64,000 nucleotides of DNA from positions 558,001 to 622,000 of the forward strand of contig NZ_FNRI01000001.1 in assembly GCF_900107675.1 (NCBI RefSeq). Direction: 5' to 3'. The stretch comes from Alistipes timonensis JC136 (GTDB lineage Bacteria; Bacteroidota; Bacteroidia; Bacteroidales; Rikenellaceae). The notes below the pieces were generated by a model. It did not search any database. It was not told where the DNA came from and worked only from the letters and a program-made list of their open reading frames with translations. Both the position numbers and the translations under genes were made by a program. Of this stretch, positions 8,744 to 16,614 are shown piece by piece. The number at the start of each line of letters is the position of its first letter. Position 1 is the stretch's first letter.

Positions 8744-9519
8744 TACAACAGTCTAAGCATTCCCCGGTCGTTGTACGGGTTGGATTCGTTTTTCGCCTGA
8801 TCGGTCAGCCACTCACCGAGGACCATGATCGAGGCGACGATGCTGTCGATCTTCTGCATCGACTTGCGCTTGTCCAGTTTGATATTGCCTGCCGGATCGG
8901 TCTGCACCACCGTTGATGCCAGCATCCACCTCAATACCGGATTCCCGAAGTGTTCCAGTTCTCCGGTCAGCACAAGTGCCTCGAATTGTTTGGTCGGAGC
9001 CGACATCGAGCCGAACCCCTGCCCAAACGGAGAGAATTCCATCCCCTCGTTTTGCAGGTCTATGATCGTCTACGAGGCGTTCCAGCGGTCGTAAGAGATG
9101 GATTTCAGGTTGTAGCCGGCGGTTACGCGGAGGATATCAGCCTTCACGAAGTCATAATCCACCACGTTGCCGGGCGTGACGGTCACATACCCCTCGGCCA
9201 CCCACTTGTCGTAATTGATATTTTCCTTCTTTACCTTCTCCAACGTCTTGTCTTCCGGAATCCAGAAGAACGGCAGGAGCTGGAAGCGGTCGTTTTCATG
9301 GAAGAGCAGCACGAATGCGGTCACATCGCCCACGTTCGACAGGTCGAGTCCACCCCAACAGTCACAACCCCGCAGGCTGACCGGATCCGTCTGGCCAACG
9401 CAACGCATCCATGCATCGTCGAATATCCATGTCAGTTCGGCATCCACCCACAGGTTGACGTTCTTAGTCATCACGTTGCGCACAGCCTCCGGACTTGCCC
9501 CTCCGCGTAACCAATTGCG
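8743..9519 (-). pseudogene. Phage terminase large subunit, C-terminal remnant with nonsense codon
   Basis: The open frame enters at about 9519 with no start or ATPase domain. It encodes the nuclease half of a terminase large subunit: WGGLDLSNVGDVTAFVLLF carries the acidic D residue of the RNase H-like nuclease, followed by ISYDRWNAS. An in-frame TAG at 9068-9070 interrupts it, and the same frame continues with TIIDLQNEGMEFSPFGQGF, SMSAPTKQFEALV and a C-terminus ending GMLRLL. Intact relatives usually have Gln where TAG stands, so a single C-to-T change is the likely lesion. The N-terminal Walker region is missing, and the sequence upstream of 9520 does not resemble terminase. The gene would have packaged phage DNA; this copy is dead. 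Confidence 0.78.
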
Positions 9520-9673
9520 TCACGGCAACGTCCATCGGCAAATCTGTTGTATAACCTGTGTGTGACCTGCGGTAATTTTGAGGGCATTAATTAGGGTATA
9601 AACGAAGAGGGATAATCCGCCAAAAGCCCCTGTAGCCCATATATAGCACGGATTTGGAGGTAAACCCCAGACG

Positions 9674-9721
9674 GATCACTTTTGATTCCAGCTGAATCAC
9701 AAAAGATTCCAGCGGGATCAC
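9674..9721. repeat. 21-base tandem direct repeat, 2.3 copies
   Basis: Two units of 21 bases (9674-9694 and 9695-9715), each with a GATCAC/AATCAC start and a central GATTCCAGC, are followed by a third partial GATCAC at 9716-9721. Within them CTTTTGATTC and its near-complement GAATCACAAAAG also form an imperfect palindrome. The repeat lies in the otherwise gene-free stretch 9520-9809, between the prophage remnant and the nitroreductase gene. A 21-base period fits tandem AraC-type half-sites, but a decayed attachment site is also possible. Confidence 0.45.
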
Positions 9722-9727
9722 GGAAAG

Positions 9728-9758
9728 AAGCGGCAGTCACACGATTGCCGCTTTTTTT
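9728..9758 (+). terminator. Rho-independent terminator
   Basis: AAGCGGCA (9728-9735) pairs with TGCCGCTT (9746-9753) across a 10-base loop and runs into seven T's. It would stop plus-strand transcription coming from the prophage side just before the nitroreductase promoter. Confidence 0.7.
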
Positions 9759-9778
9759 GTCTTTATACCCGGTTTGTA

Positions 9779-9787
9779 CTATCTTTG
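9779..9787 (+). promoter_or_regulatory. Promoter -7 box of the nitroreductase-regulator operon
   Basis: TATCTTTGC matches TAnnTTTG and lies 22 bases before the ATG at 9810, with a TTTG at about the -33 position inside the preceding T-rich terminator tail. Confidence 0.6.
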
Positions 9788-9809
9788 CTTCAATTAACGG
9801 AAACGAACC

Positions 9810-10451
9810 ATGGCAGACAACTATCTGGAACGGAAAATGGAGGAATACCGGGCCCGGACGACAGCGGGACAAGGCAGCCGCAGACCCCTGGCGACGCTCG
9901 GCCGACTGTTGCTGAAAAACCGCAGCCACCGCGGCTACGACGCGAATTTCATCGTCCGCGAGGACCAGCTCCGGCGCATCATCGCAGTAAATGCCAAAAT
10001 CCCCTCGGCGCGGAATCAGCAGGTATTGCGGTTCCGTCCCGTATTGTCCGGCGAAGCGCAGAAAGTACTGGAGCACATCCGTCTCGGAGGGGCCCTGCCC
10101 CACCTGCACCTCCCCCTGCCGGGCACCGAGCCCAATGCCTTCATCATCATCTGTTCGACCGCAGCGGAAGACCGTTACGTCGACATCGACCTCGGCATAT
10201 CGGCTCAGAGCATGCTGCTGCAGGCGGCGGAGATCGGGCTGAACGGCATCTGCATCGGAGCTTTCGACAAGGAGCGCATCCGGCAGGAGTTCGGGCTGGA
10301 ATGGGAGCCGCTGCTGATCCTCGCCATCGGCCGGGGCATCGAAAAGATCGAACTGGTGCCGATCGGCGCAGACGGCGAACGCGCCTACTACCGTGAAAAC
10401 GATACGCACTACGTCCCCAAGGTCCGCCCGGAGGATTTGACCATCAAATAA
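9810..10451 (+). CDS. Nitroreductase family protein
   Basis: A 213-residue FMN-dependent nitroreductase-fold protein. Residues about 39-60 contain the flavin-binding N-terminal signature (NRSHRGYD then IPSARNQQVLRF, resembling the R-S-R and P-S-x-x-N-Q-Q-P-W segments of the family). The region near residues 125-150 (LGISAQSMLLQAAEIGLNGICIG) is the conserved cofactor and dimer-interface helix. Such enzymes reduce nitro or quinone-type substrates with NAD(P)H; the substrate cannot be read from sequence. It starts 22 bases after a good -7 box and its stop overlaps the ATG of the AraC-type gene by one base (TAATG), so the two are co-expressed. The link to the copper module downstream suggests a redox-stress role, which is inference. 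Confidence 0.85.
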   Translation: MADNYLERKMEEYRARTTAGQGSRRPLATLGRLLLKNRSHRGYDANFIVREDQLRRIIAVNAKIPSARNQQVLRFRPVLSGEAQKVLEHIRLGGALPHLHLPLPGTEPNAFIIICSTAAEDRYVDIDLGISAQSMLLQAAEIGLNGICIGAFDKERIRQEFGLEWEPLLILAIGRGIEKIELVPIGADGERAYYRENDTHYVPKVRPEDLTIK

Positions 10452-11023
10452 TGGAAACGACCGACACGCTATACATTCGCAACATGGTGTGCGACCGTTG
10501 CCGGATGGTCGTGCGGGAGTTGTTCGCCGAGCTGGGAATCGAGCCCCTTTCGGTCGAACTGGGCGTGGTGCGCACCGCGGTTGCGGTGGAAGATGAACAG
10601 CGGAAGCGGCTGGACGCACGGCTGCGGGAATTGGGGTTCGAGCTCATCGACGAACCCCGGCAGCAGATCGTCGAACGGGTGAAAGCCGAAATAATCCGGC
10701 TGGTGCACCGCGACAACGGGGCCCTGCGGGTCAACCTCTCCGACCGGCTGACTGAAGCCACGCACCATGAATACAGCCAGATCAGCAAACTCTTCTCCGA
10801 AACGACCGGAACCACCGTCGAAAAATACTTCATCGCCCAGAAAATCGAGCGGGTGAAAGAGTTGCTGACCTACGGCGAGCTGTCGCTCGGCGAGATCGCC
10901 GACCTGATGAACTATTCGAGCGCCGCCCACCTCAGCGCGCAGTTCAAAAGCCTGACGGGAATGACCCCGACCCGCTTTCGGGAACAGGCCGCGGGGCATC
11001 GGAAACCCCTCGACAAAGTATAA
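10451..11023 (+). CDS. AraC-family regulator with N-terminal HMA-like metal-binding domain
   Basis: A 190-residue protein with two parts. Residues 1-75 resemble a heavy-metal-associated domain: a beta strand, then MVCDRCRMVV with C14-x-x-C17, and a ferredoxin-like pattern ending LRELGFELIDEP. Residues about 100-185 form an AraC-type DNA-binding domain (KIERVKELLTYGELSLGEIADLMNY... is the first helix-turn-helix, AHLSAQFKSLTGMTP the second). Most AraC regulators sense sugars or small organics, so a CxxC sensor suggests direct sensing of a soft metal such as Cu(I). It is translationally coupled to the nitroreductase and lies immediately upstream of the copper-type ATPase, whose promoter carries 21-base-spaced direct repeats. 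The metal-sensing role is inferred from domain and context. Confidence 0.85.
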   Translation: METTDTLYIRNMVCDRCRMVVRELFAELGIEPLSVELGVVRTAVAVEDEQRKRLDARLRELGFELIDEPRQQIVERVKAEIIRLVHRDNGALRVNLSDRLTEATHHEYSQISKLFSETTGTTVEKYFIAQKIERVKELLTYGELSLGEIADLMNYSSAAHLSAQFKSLTGMTPTRFREQAAGHRKPLDKV

Positions 11024-11030
11024 CGGCCAA

Positions 11031-11060
11031 ATCTTGTAAATCTATTCCATAATTCTGTAA
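11031..11060 (+). promoter_or_regulatory. Candidate operator of the metal-responsive AraC protein
   Basis: ATCTTGTAA at 11031-11039 and ATTCTGTAA at 11052-11060 are near-identical and 21 bases apart. The second copy reaches the -33 region of the ATPase promoter. This is the usual spacing for two AraC-type half-sites arranged for activation. No binding evidence exists beyond the layout. Confidence 0.4.
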
Positions 11061-11082
11061 CGGCCCTGCGGCCCCGCGGCGT

Positions 11083-11091
11083 TACCTTTGC
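11083..11091 (+). promoter_or_regulatory. Promoter -7 box of the P-type ATPase gene
   Basis: TACCTTTGC is a perfect TAnnTTTG match. It ends only one base before the first in-frame ATG (11093), which would put that codon at or upstream of the transcription start. It therefore argues for the second ATG at 11117 as the real start. Confidence 0.7.
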
Positions 11092-11116
11092 AATGAAGCA
11101 AAAAGGTAACGGAACC

Positions 11117-13564
11117 ATGGAAAATCACAGCATCAAACAGACCTTTCCGGTCGCCGGCATGAGTTGTGCGGCGTGCGCGGCGAAGGTGGACAAAGTCCTG
11201 AACCGTGTTCCGGGCGTAAGCCGGGCTGCGGTGAATTTCGCGGCGGCGACCGTTCTGGTGGAATACGACGCCGCGCAGTGCTCACCCGCCGCACTGCGGG
11301 AAGCCATGCGGCAGGCCGGGTACGACCTGATCGTCGGGGCCGGGGATGCCGCCCGGGAAGCGGAAAAGGCCGCCGGAGAACGCTACCGCACGCTGAAACG
11401 CCGCACGGCGTGGGCCATAGCCCTGTCGGTGCCGGTAGTCGTTGTGGGGATGTTCGGGATGGGGATGCCCTATGCCGACGAATTCATGTGGCTGCTGTCG
11501 ACCCCGGTGGTATTCGTACTGGGGCGTGATTTTTTCATCAATGCCTGGCGGCAGCTCCGCCGCGGCTCGGCCAACATGGACATGCTGGTTGCCGGAAGCA
11601 CCGGAGTAGCCTATCTTTTCAGCGTGGCGAACATGCTCTTTCCCGGATTCTGGGAAACCCGGGGCATTCATCCCCACGTCTATTTCGAGGCGGCGAGCGT
11701 CATCATCGCCTTCATCCTGCTGGGGCGCCTGCTCGAAGCCCGCGCCCGCGACCACACCTCGGAGGCCATCCGCAAACTGATGGGACTGCAACCCGCAACC
11801 GTGGTCCGTATCGGTGCGGACGGACAGCAGCACGAAACTGCGGTCGGCGAGATACGCCCCGGCGACCTGCTCCTCGCACGTCCGGGCGAACGGATCGCCG
11901 TAGACGGAACGGTAGCCGAGGGCAGTTCGTATGTCGACGAAAGCATGCTCACCGGAGAACCCGTCCCGGCGGCCAAAGGTCCCGGCGACGCGGTGTTCGC
12001 CGGAACCGTCAACCAACGGGGAAGTTTCCGCTTCACGGCCGCAAAGGTCGGCGGCGAGACCCTTTTGGCACAGATCATCCGGCTGGTGCAAGAGGCGCAG
12101 GGCAGCAAAGCCCCGGTGCAGAAGCTCGTGGACCGCATTGCGGGCATCTTCGTGCCCGTGATTATCGGCATCGCCCTCGTCGCGTTCGCGACATGGATGC
12201 TGTTCGATCCGGAGAACGGGTTCTCGCACGGCCTGCTGGCGTTGGTCACGGTGCTCATTATCGCCTGCCCCTGCGCCCTGGGGCTGGCGACGCCCACAGC
12301 CATCATGGCCGGAATCGGCAAAGGGGCCGAGAACGGCATCCTGATAAAAGATGCCGAGAGTCTTGAAACGGCCGTGAAAGTGGATGTCGTAGTATTGGAC
12401 AAGACCGGGACGCTGACCGAAGGGCGCCCCGAGGTGACGGACCTCGTATGGGCCGGGGACGACGATTCGCACCGGAATATACTCTGCGCCCTCGAAAAAC
12501 GCTCGGAGCACCCGCTGGCCGAGGCCGTCACCGCGCATCTCGGCGCATGCGCCCCGGTGGCAGTCGAAGGCTTCGAAAGCATCACCGGAAAAGGCGTAAG
12601 CGGCACAGTCGGCGGCGTCAGCTACTACGTCGGAAACGAAACCCTGATGCACGAACACGGCATCGCCATCGACGACAAGCTCCGCACGGCAGCAGAGCAA
12701 ATGGACGGGGAGGCCAAGACCGTCATCCGGTTCGCCGACGGGGAGCGGGTGCTGGCCGTAGCGGGTATCACCGACCGGCTGAAAGAACATTCGGCGGAGG
12801 CTGTCCGGGAGTTGCGCGAACAGGGCATCGCGGTCTGGATGCTCACGGGCGACGGCGAGGCGGCGGCCCGCGAAACGGCCCGCAGGGCGGGCATCGACAA
12901 CTCCCGCGCAGGGGTGCTCCCCCACCAAAAGGCCGAATTTATCGAAGCGCTTCAGGCCGAAGGCCATACGGTGGCCATGGCGGGCGACGGCATCAACGAC
13001 AGCGCGGCGCTGGCCCGTGCCGACCTCGGGATCGCCATGGGGCGCGGCAGCGATATTGCGATGGAGGCGGCCCCGGTGACGATCATCTCGTCGGAGCTCA
13101 CGAAGATCGCCGAGGCCATCCGCCTCTCGCGGCTCACGGTGCGCACCATTCGACAAAACCTCTTCTGGGCGTTCATCTACAACCTGATCGGCGTGCCCGT
13201 GGCCGCCGGTGCGCTCTACCCGCTGCTGGGGGTCCAGCTCGACCCCATGATCGCGGGGGCGGCAATGGCGATGAGCAGCGTCAGCGTGGTGGCCAACAGC
13301 CTGCGCCTGAAACGCGCGAAACTGCACAAGGAAAAAACCAATAAAAAACAACGGATTATGAAAAAGTACCAAGTGGAAGGCATGATGTGCAACCATTGCC
13401 GCATGCACGTAGAGAAAGCGCTCAACAGTCTCGAAGGCGTATCGGCGTCGGTGACGCTCGATCCGCCGGCGGCCGAGGTCCGGTTCACGGGCCGCACGTA
13501 CTCCGACGAGGAGTTGCAGCGGGCTGTCGCCGAAGCCGGCGACTACCGATTGAGGGCCCTGTAA
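11117..13564 (+). CDS. copA: Copper-type P1B ATPase with N- and C-terminal HMA domains
   Basis: An 815-residue heavy-metal exporting ATPase. It begins with an HMA domain (GMSCAACAAKV; Cys 17 and 20 from the 11117 start), then membrane helices, the actuator motif SMLTGEP, the metal-path motif ACPCALGLATPTA, the phosphorylation site DKTGTLTEG, the nucleotide-binding SEHPLAEAV and GDGINDSAALA. The CPC and the last helices (MAMSSVSVVANSLRL) point to Cu(I)/Ag(I). After the last membrane segment a short lysine-rich linker leads into a second HMA domain (GMMCNHCRMHVEKAL) at the extreme C-terminus. A Met (ATG at 13358) starts this domain, so it may have arisen by fusion of a CopZ-like chaperone gene or may also be translated separately. 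I chose the start because the promoter box overlaps the upstream ATG. It would pump copper from the cytoplasm. Confidence 0.93.
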   Translation: MENHSIKQTFPVAGMSCAACAAKVDKVLNRVPGVSRAAVNFAAATVLVEYDAAQCSPAALREAMRQAGYDLIVGAGDAAREAEKAAGERYRTLKRRTAWAIALSVPVVVVGMFGMGMPYADEFMWLLSTPVVFVLGRDFFINAWRQLRRGSANMDMLVAGSTGVAYLFSVANMLFPGFWETRGIHPHVYFEAASVIIAFILLGRLLEARARDHTSEAIRKLMGLQPATVVRIGADGQQHETAVGEIRPGDLLLARPGERIAVDGTVAEGSSYVDESMLTGEPVPAAKGPGDAVFAGTVNQRGSFRFTAAKVGGETLLAQIIRLVQEAQGSKAPVQKLVDRIAGIFVPVIIGIALVAFATWMLFDPENGFSHGLLALVTVLIIACPCALGLATPTAIMAGIGKGAENGILIKDAESLETAVKVDVVVLDKTGTLTEGRPEVTDLVWAGDDDSHRNILCALEKRSEHPLAEAVTAHLGACAPVAVEGFESITGKGVSGTVGGVSYYVGNETLMHEHGIAIDDKLRTAAEQMDGEAKTVIRFADGERVLAVAGITDRLKEHSAEAVRELREQGIAVWMLTGDGEAAARETARRAGIDNSRAGVLPHQKAEFIEALQAEGHTVAMAGDGINDSAALARADLGIAMGRGSDIAMEAAPVTIISSELTKIAEAIRLSRLTVRTIRQNLFWAFIYNLIGVPVAAGALYPLLGVQLDPMIAGAAMAMSSVSVVANSLRLKRAKLHKEKTNKKQRIMKKYQVEGMMCNHCRMHVEKALNSLEGVSASVTLDPPAAEVRFTGRTYSDEELQRAVAEAGDYRLRAL

Positions 13565-13619
13565 GGCACTTCCGGAAACAAACGATGGCGCAAAGGTGCG
13601 GAAATCCCGAAATTATCCG

Positions 13620-13628
13620 TATCTTCGC
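13620..13628 (+). promoter_or_regulatory. Possible promoter of the ABC-F gene
   Basis: TATCTTCGC is a one-mismatch TAnnTTTG box. It would give a leader of roughly 130 bases before the ATG at 13764; I see no clear riboswitch or attenuator in that leader. Confidence 0.35.
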
Positions 13629-13763
13629 GCCATCACCAATAATTACTGCGATGAGAATACAACAATAAACGGGTCGGGTTCAGTCAGACCGACGCCGTAT
13701 CCGCTCGGAACGAAACATCGGTTTAACCGGTCTTCACGCAAGACCCCCATTTATTGTGTATCT

Positions 13764-15347
13764 ATGCATATCATCGTCAGTGATCTCTCCTATCACTATA
13801 CCAACCGGCAGTCGCTTTTCGAAGCGATCCGATTTTCCGTGCCGCCGGGCGGAAAGGCAGCCGTCGTCGGCAACAACGGAACGGGAAAATCCACGCTCCT
13901 GAAACTGCTCGCGGGCGAACTCACACCCGCGTCGGGCAGCGTCGCCTGCGCCGCACGCCCCTATTATGTCCCCCAACAGCCCGATCTGGCCGGATTGAGC
14001 GTCGCCGGGGCGCTGGGCGTCGCCGAAAAACGTGCGGCCCTGCACGCCATCTGCGCCGGAAGCACCGACCCGGCCCATTACGACGCCCTGGGCGACGATT
14101 GGGACATCGAATCGAAATGCCGTGCGGCGCTCGACGGCTGGGGACTGCATCACGTCGGTCCGGATAGCCCGGCCGACGCCCTGAGCGGCGGGGAGAAAAC
14201 CAAGCTCCTGTTGGCGGGAGCGACGCTCTGCCAGCCCGAGATACTCCTGCTGGACGAGCCGACCAACCACCTCGACGAGGCGGGGCGGCGGCAGCTCTAC
14301 GCCTTCGTCCGCGACACGCGGGCTACCGTAGTGGTCGTGAGCCACGACATCACGCTTTTGAACCTGCTGGAAACGATCTACGAACTCTCGCCGCTGGGAC
14401 TGAAACGCTACGGCGGAAATTACGATTTCTACCGTCAGCAGAAACAAATCGAACGGCAGGCCCTCGAACAACACCTCGACGCCGCGCAGAGTGCTCTGAA
14501 ACTGGCCCGCAGGCGGGCGCAGGAGGTCCGCGAACGGCAGGAAAAACGGGTTGCGCAAGGCGAGAAAAATAAGGACCAGGCGCCGCGCATTCTGCGCAAG
14601 GGACTGAAGGACAGCGGCGAGCGGACAGCCTCGCGGCTCCGGGACCAACACGCCGAGATCATCGGCCGCGACCGCGAAAAGATCGCCGGACTGCGCGCCA
14701 TGCAGCAGCGCGAATGCCTGTTGCGAATAGATTTCGACGATGCACAGCTCCACGACGGCAAGCTGCTGGCGGAGTTCCGGGGCGTCAATTTCGCCTACCC
14801 CGGAGGCACGCCGCTCTGGGAAGGACCACTCGACGCGACGATTCGCAGCGGGGAACGCATCCGCCTGCGGGGCGGCAACGGAACGGGCAAAACCACCCTC
14901 GTAAAACTGCTGACCGGGGAGTTGAAACCCACCGAGGGAGAAATCCGCCGGAACGGGTTTTCCTATGTCTGTCTCGATCAGGAATACAGCCGCCTCGACA
15001 CTCCGGCGACCGTGCTGGAAGCCGCGCAGGCGTGCAACCGCAACCATCTGGAAGATCACGAACTGAAAATGCGGCTCCACCGGGCGCTGTTTCCCGCGGA
15101 GACGTGGGACAAGGCGTGCGACACGCTCAGCGGCGGCGAACGGATGCGGCTGAGCCTCTGCTGCCTGATGATCGAGAACCACGTGCCGGACCTCTTCATC
15201 CTCGACGAGCCGACGAACAACCTCGACCTGCAGAGCCTCGGCATCCTGACCGACACGATCCGCAGCTACCGGGGCACGGTGCTGCTGATCTCCCACGACA
15301 GCCGTTTCGCCGAGGAGGTCGGCATCACGAGGACGATCGCGCTGTAA
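13764..15347 (+). CDS. ABC-F family ATP-binding protein
   Basis: A 527-residue protein with two ABC cassettes and no membrane segments, the ABC-F architecture. Cassette 1 has Walker A GNNGTGKST (36-44), signature LSGGEKTKL and Walker B LLLDEPTNHLDE. Cassette 2 has GGNGTGKTT, LSGGERMRL and FILDEPTNNLD. They are joined by a long charged, Arg/Lys/Glu-rich helical linker (about residues 230-320) of the P-site tRNA-interaction type. ABC-F proteins bind the ribosomal E site and act as translation factors or antibiotic-protection proteins; I cannot tell which. The start at 13764 matches where homology begins (MHIIVSDLSYHY); the open frame extends further upstream without recognisable content. The gene converges on the nucleotidyltransferase gene, with a hairpin between them. 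Confidence 0.9.
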   Translation: MHIIVSDLSYHYTNRQSLFEAIRFSVPPGGKAAVVGNNGTGKSTLLKLLAGELTPASGSVACAARPYYVPQQPDLAGLSVAGALGVAEKRAALHAICAGSTDPAHYDALGDDWDIESKCRAALDGWGLHHVGPDSPADALSGGEKTKLLLAGATLCQPEILLLDEPTNHLDEAGRRQLYAFVRDTRATVVVVSHDITLLNLLETIYELSPLGLKRYGGNYDFYRQQKQIERQALEQHLDAAQSALKLARRRAQEVRERQEKRVAQGEKNKDQAPRILRKGLKDSGERTASRLRDQHAEIIGRDREKIAGLRAMQQRECLLRIDFDDAQLHDGKLLAEFRGVNFAYPGGTPLWEGPLDATIRSGERIRLRGGNGTGKTTLVKLLTGELKPTEGEIRRNGFSYVCLDQEYSRLDTPATVLEAAQACNRNHLEDHELKMRLHRALFPAETWDKACDTLSGGERMRLSLCCLMIENHVPDLFILDEPTNNLDLQSLGILTDTIRSYRGTVLLISHDSRFAEEVGITRTIAL

Positions 15348-15354
15348 ACGACAC

Positions 15355-15375
15355 GGGGCCGGTCATGCCGGCCCC
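15355..15375. terminator. Hairpin between convergent genes
   Basis: GGGGCCGG (15355-15362) pairs perfectly with CCGGCCCC (15368-15375) across TCATG. There is no T-run on the plus side, so it may act as a weak or bidirectional terminator or protect the mRNA end. Confidence 0.45.
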
Positions 15376-15382
15376 GGTCGTC

Positions 15383-16474
15383 TTATGCGGAGATGGATTT
15401 CGGACGTTTCAGGTGCACCCGCACGGAGTTCACGAAAGCTCCGCCAAGGCCCTCGTCGTAGACGATCCGGTGTTTCCAGCGGTTAGCCCACCAGCGGCGG
15501 GTTTTGAACCACATGTTAGGCAGCAGTCCGGTCGGCTTCGGGACCGAAAATTCGGGTGAGAGAATCTCGTTCAGCACCCGCTCCTTCAGTTTCGGATCGA
15601 CGGTAAACGGCGGAAGCAGGGAAGGATCGAGCCCCAGGTCTTCGACACAGATGGCATTAAGACACCCCAGGAAACGGTCCATATTCGCCTCGCGGGCCAG
15701 CGCATAAAGCTCCTCCCAGCCGATCTTACCGGCATTGCGTTCGATGAAGACATACCAGTCCAGCACGTGCCGGAGCCCGATGTTGACGGCGGCGAAATGC
15801 ACCGCGGCATGGCGCAGCAGGAACAGCGCGTTGAAGGGCCCCGAAGGCAGTCCGACCGGCACGCCCCCGAGTTCGACGGACTCCCCGGGCTGCGCCGCGA
15901 AGCGTTTGAGCGGCTGTTCGATCCGACGATTGGAACTATGGGTCTCGTTGTTGACGAGATCGTAATGGTTTTCGACCATAATGCCGTCGAAAAGAAAGGT
16001 CGTATGGTGCTCCTTGTCCTCGTCGATCCGCAGGCCCAGCTCGCGGGCAACGACCCGGTCGGCCTCGGGCTGACGCCCGTACAACCAGATGTCGATGTCC
16101 CCGAACGGACGGTGCGACGGAACGGGATAGGAAAGGCTCAGTCCGTAACCTTTGAGGAGCATCATCGGAAAGCCGTGTTTGTGGTAGAATGCCGCGAGGC
16201 GCGTGACGGCCGCCTCGTGACGGCGGTAGCGTTTCTCGATCTGCTCGACGTTGAAAGCCCACTCCAGCAGCAATGCCCGCGGCGGACGCAGCTCGCCGGG
16301 CAACATCTGCAATCCATCCCAAGCCACCGCCAAGACGCCCTGCACCGACGAGCGGCGGTAAATCTCGCCCCAGCATGCTTCGTCGCATCGTGCGAAAAGC
16401 GCCGTATCTTCCATCTTCCCGTGCAGCGTCGCCCGCAGCAGGGCGAACAAGCCGTTGGTCGCCGTATTCTTCAT
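15383..16474 (-). CDS. Nucleotidyltransferase-fold protein (NTP_transf_5-like)
   Basis: A 363-residue protein with the segment MMLLKGYGLSLSYP followed by HRPFGDIDIWL (about residues 107-132). Its G-D-I-D-I motif is the metal-binding pair of nucleotidyltransferase-fold proteins of the NTP_transf_5 type, found in Bacteroidota near polysaccharide genes. The C-terminal half is helical with conserved HAAVHFAAVNIGLRHVLDW. I chose ATG at 16474 because the longer reading would use TTG. A TATCTTTAC box lies about 19 bases upstream. It is divergent from the rhamnose operon, sharing a 140-base intergenic region, which hints at a link to surface polysaccharide synthesis. The substrate is unknown. Confidence 0.75.
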   Translation of the reverse strand: MKNTATNGLFALLRATLHGKMEDTALFARCDEACWGEIYRRSSVQGVLAVAWDGLQMLPGELRPPRALLLEWAFNVEQIEKRYRRHEAAVTRLAAFYHKHGFPMMLLKGYGLSLSYPVPSHRPFGDIDIWLYGRQPEADRVVARELGLRIDEDKEHHTTFLFDGIMVENHYDLVNNETHSSNRRIEQPLKRFAAQPGESVELGGVPVGLPSGPFNALFLLRHAAVHFAAVNIGLRHVLDWYVFIERNAGKIGWEELYALAREANMDRFLGCLNAICVEDLGLDPSLLPPFTVDPKLKERVLNEILSPEFSVPKPTGLLPNMWFKTRRWWANRWKHRIVYDEGLGGAFVNSVRVHLKRPKSISA

Positions 16475-16492
16475 AGTCAAAATAAATTGTTG

Positions 16493-16501
16493 GTAAAGAT
16501 A
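16493..16501 (-). promoter_or_regulatory. Promoter -7 box of the nucleotidyltransferase gene
   Basis: The minus strand reads TATCTTTAC, close to TAnnTTTG, 18 bases before the ATG, with TTTTTTGTAAAG near the -33 position. Confidence 0.5.
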
Positions 16502-16555
16502 GCGATACTTTACAAAAAATCAGGCCCGGGATACCGGAAATTCGCAAAAAAGCCG

Positions 16556-16564
16556 TACCTTCGA
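16556..16564 (+). promoter_or_regulatory. Promoter -7 box of the rfbACDB operon
   Basis: TACCTTCGA matches TAnnTTTG with one change (TTCG) and lies 50 bases before the rfbA ATG. Confidence 0.45.
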
Positions 16565-16614
16565 CTGAAATTTCCCCGTGCGGAAACCGCAGGGAGGTAT
16601 CAACACACAACGAT

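Noticed and set aside
9068..9070. TAG at a usual Gln codon of terminase, as would be expected for phages that recode TAG
   Set aside because: The portal remnant has a TAA and a frameshift, and other genes use normal stops, so plain decay is simpler than recoding.
11282..13408. Reverse-strand open frame of 708 codons opposite the copper ATPase
   Set aside because: Antisense shadow of a clear P-type ATPase; no motif.
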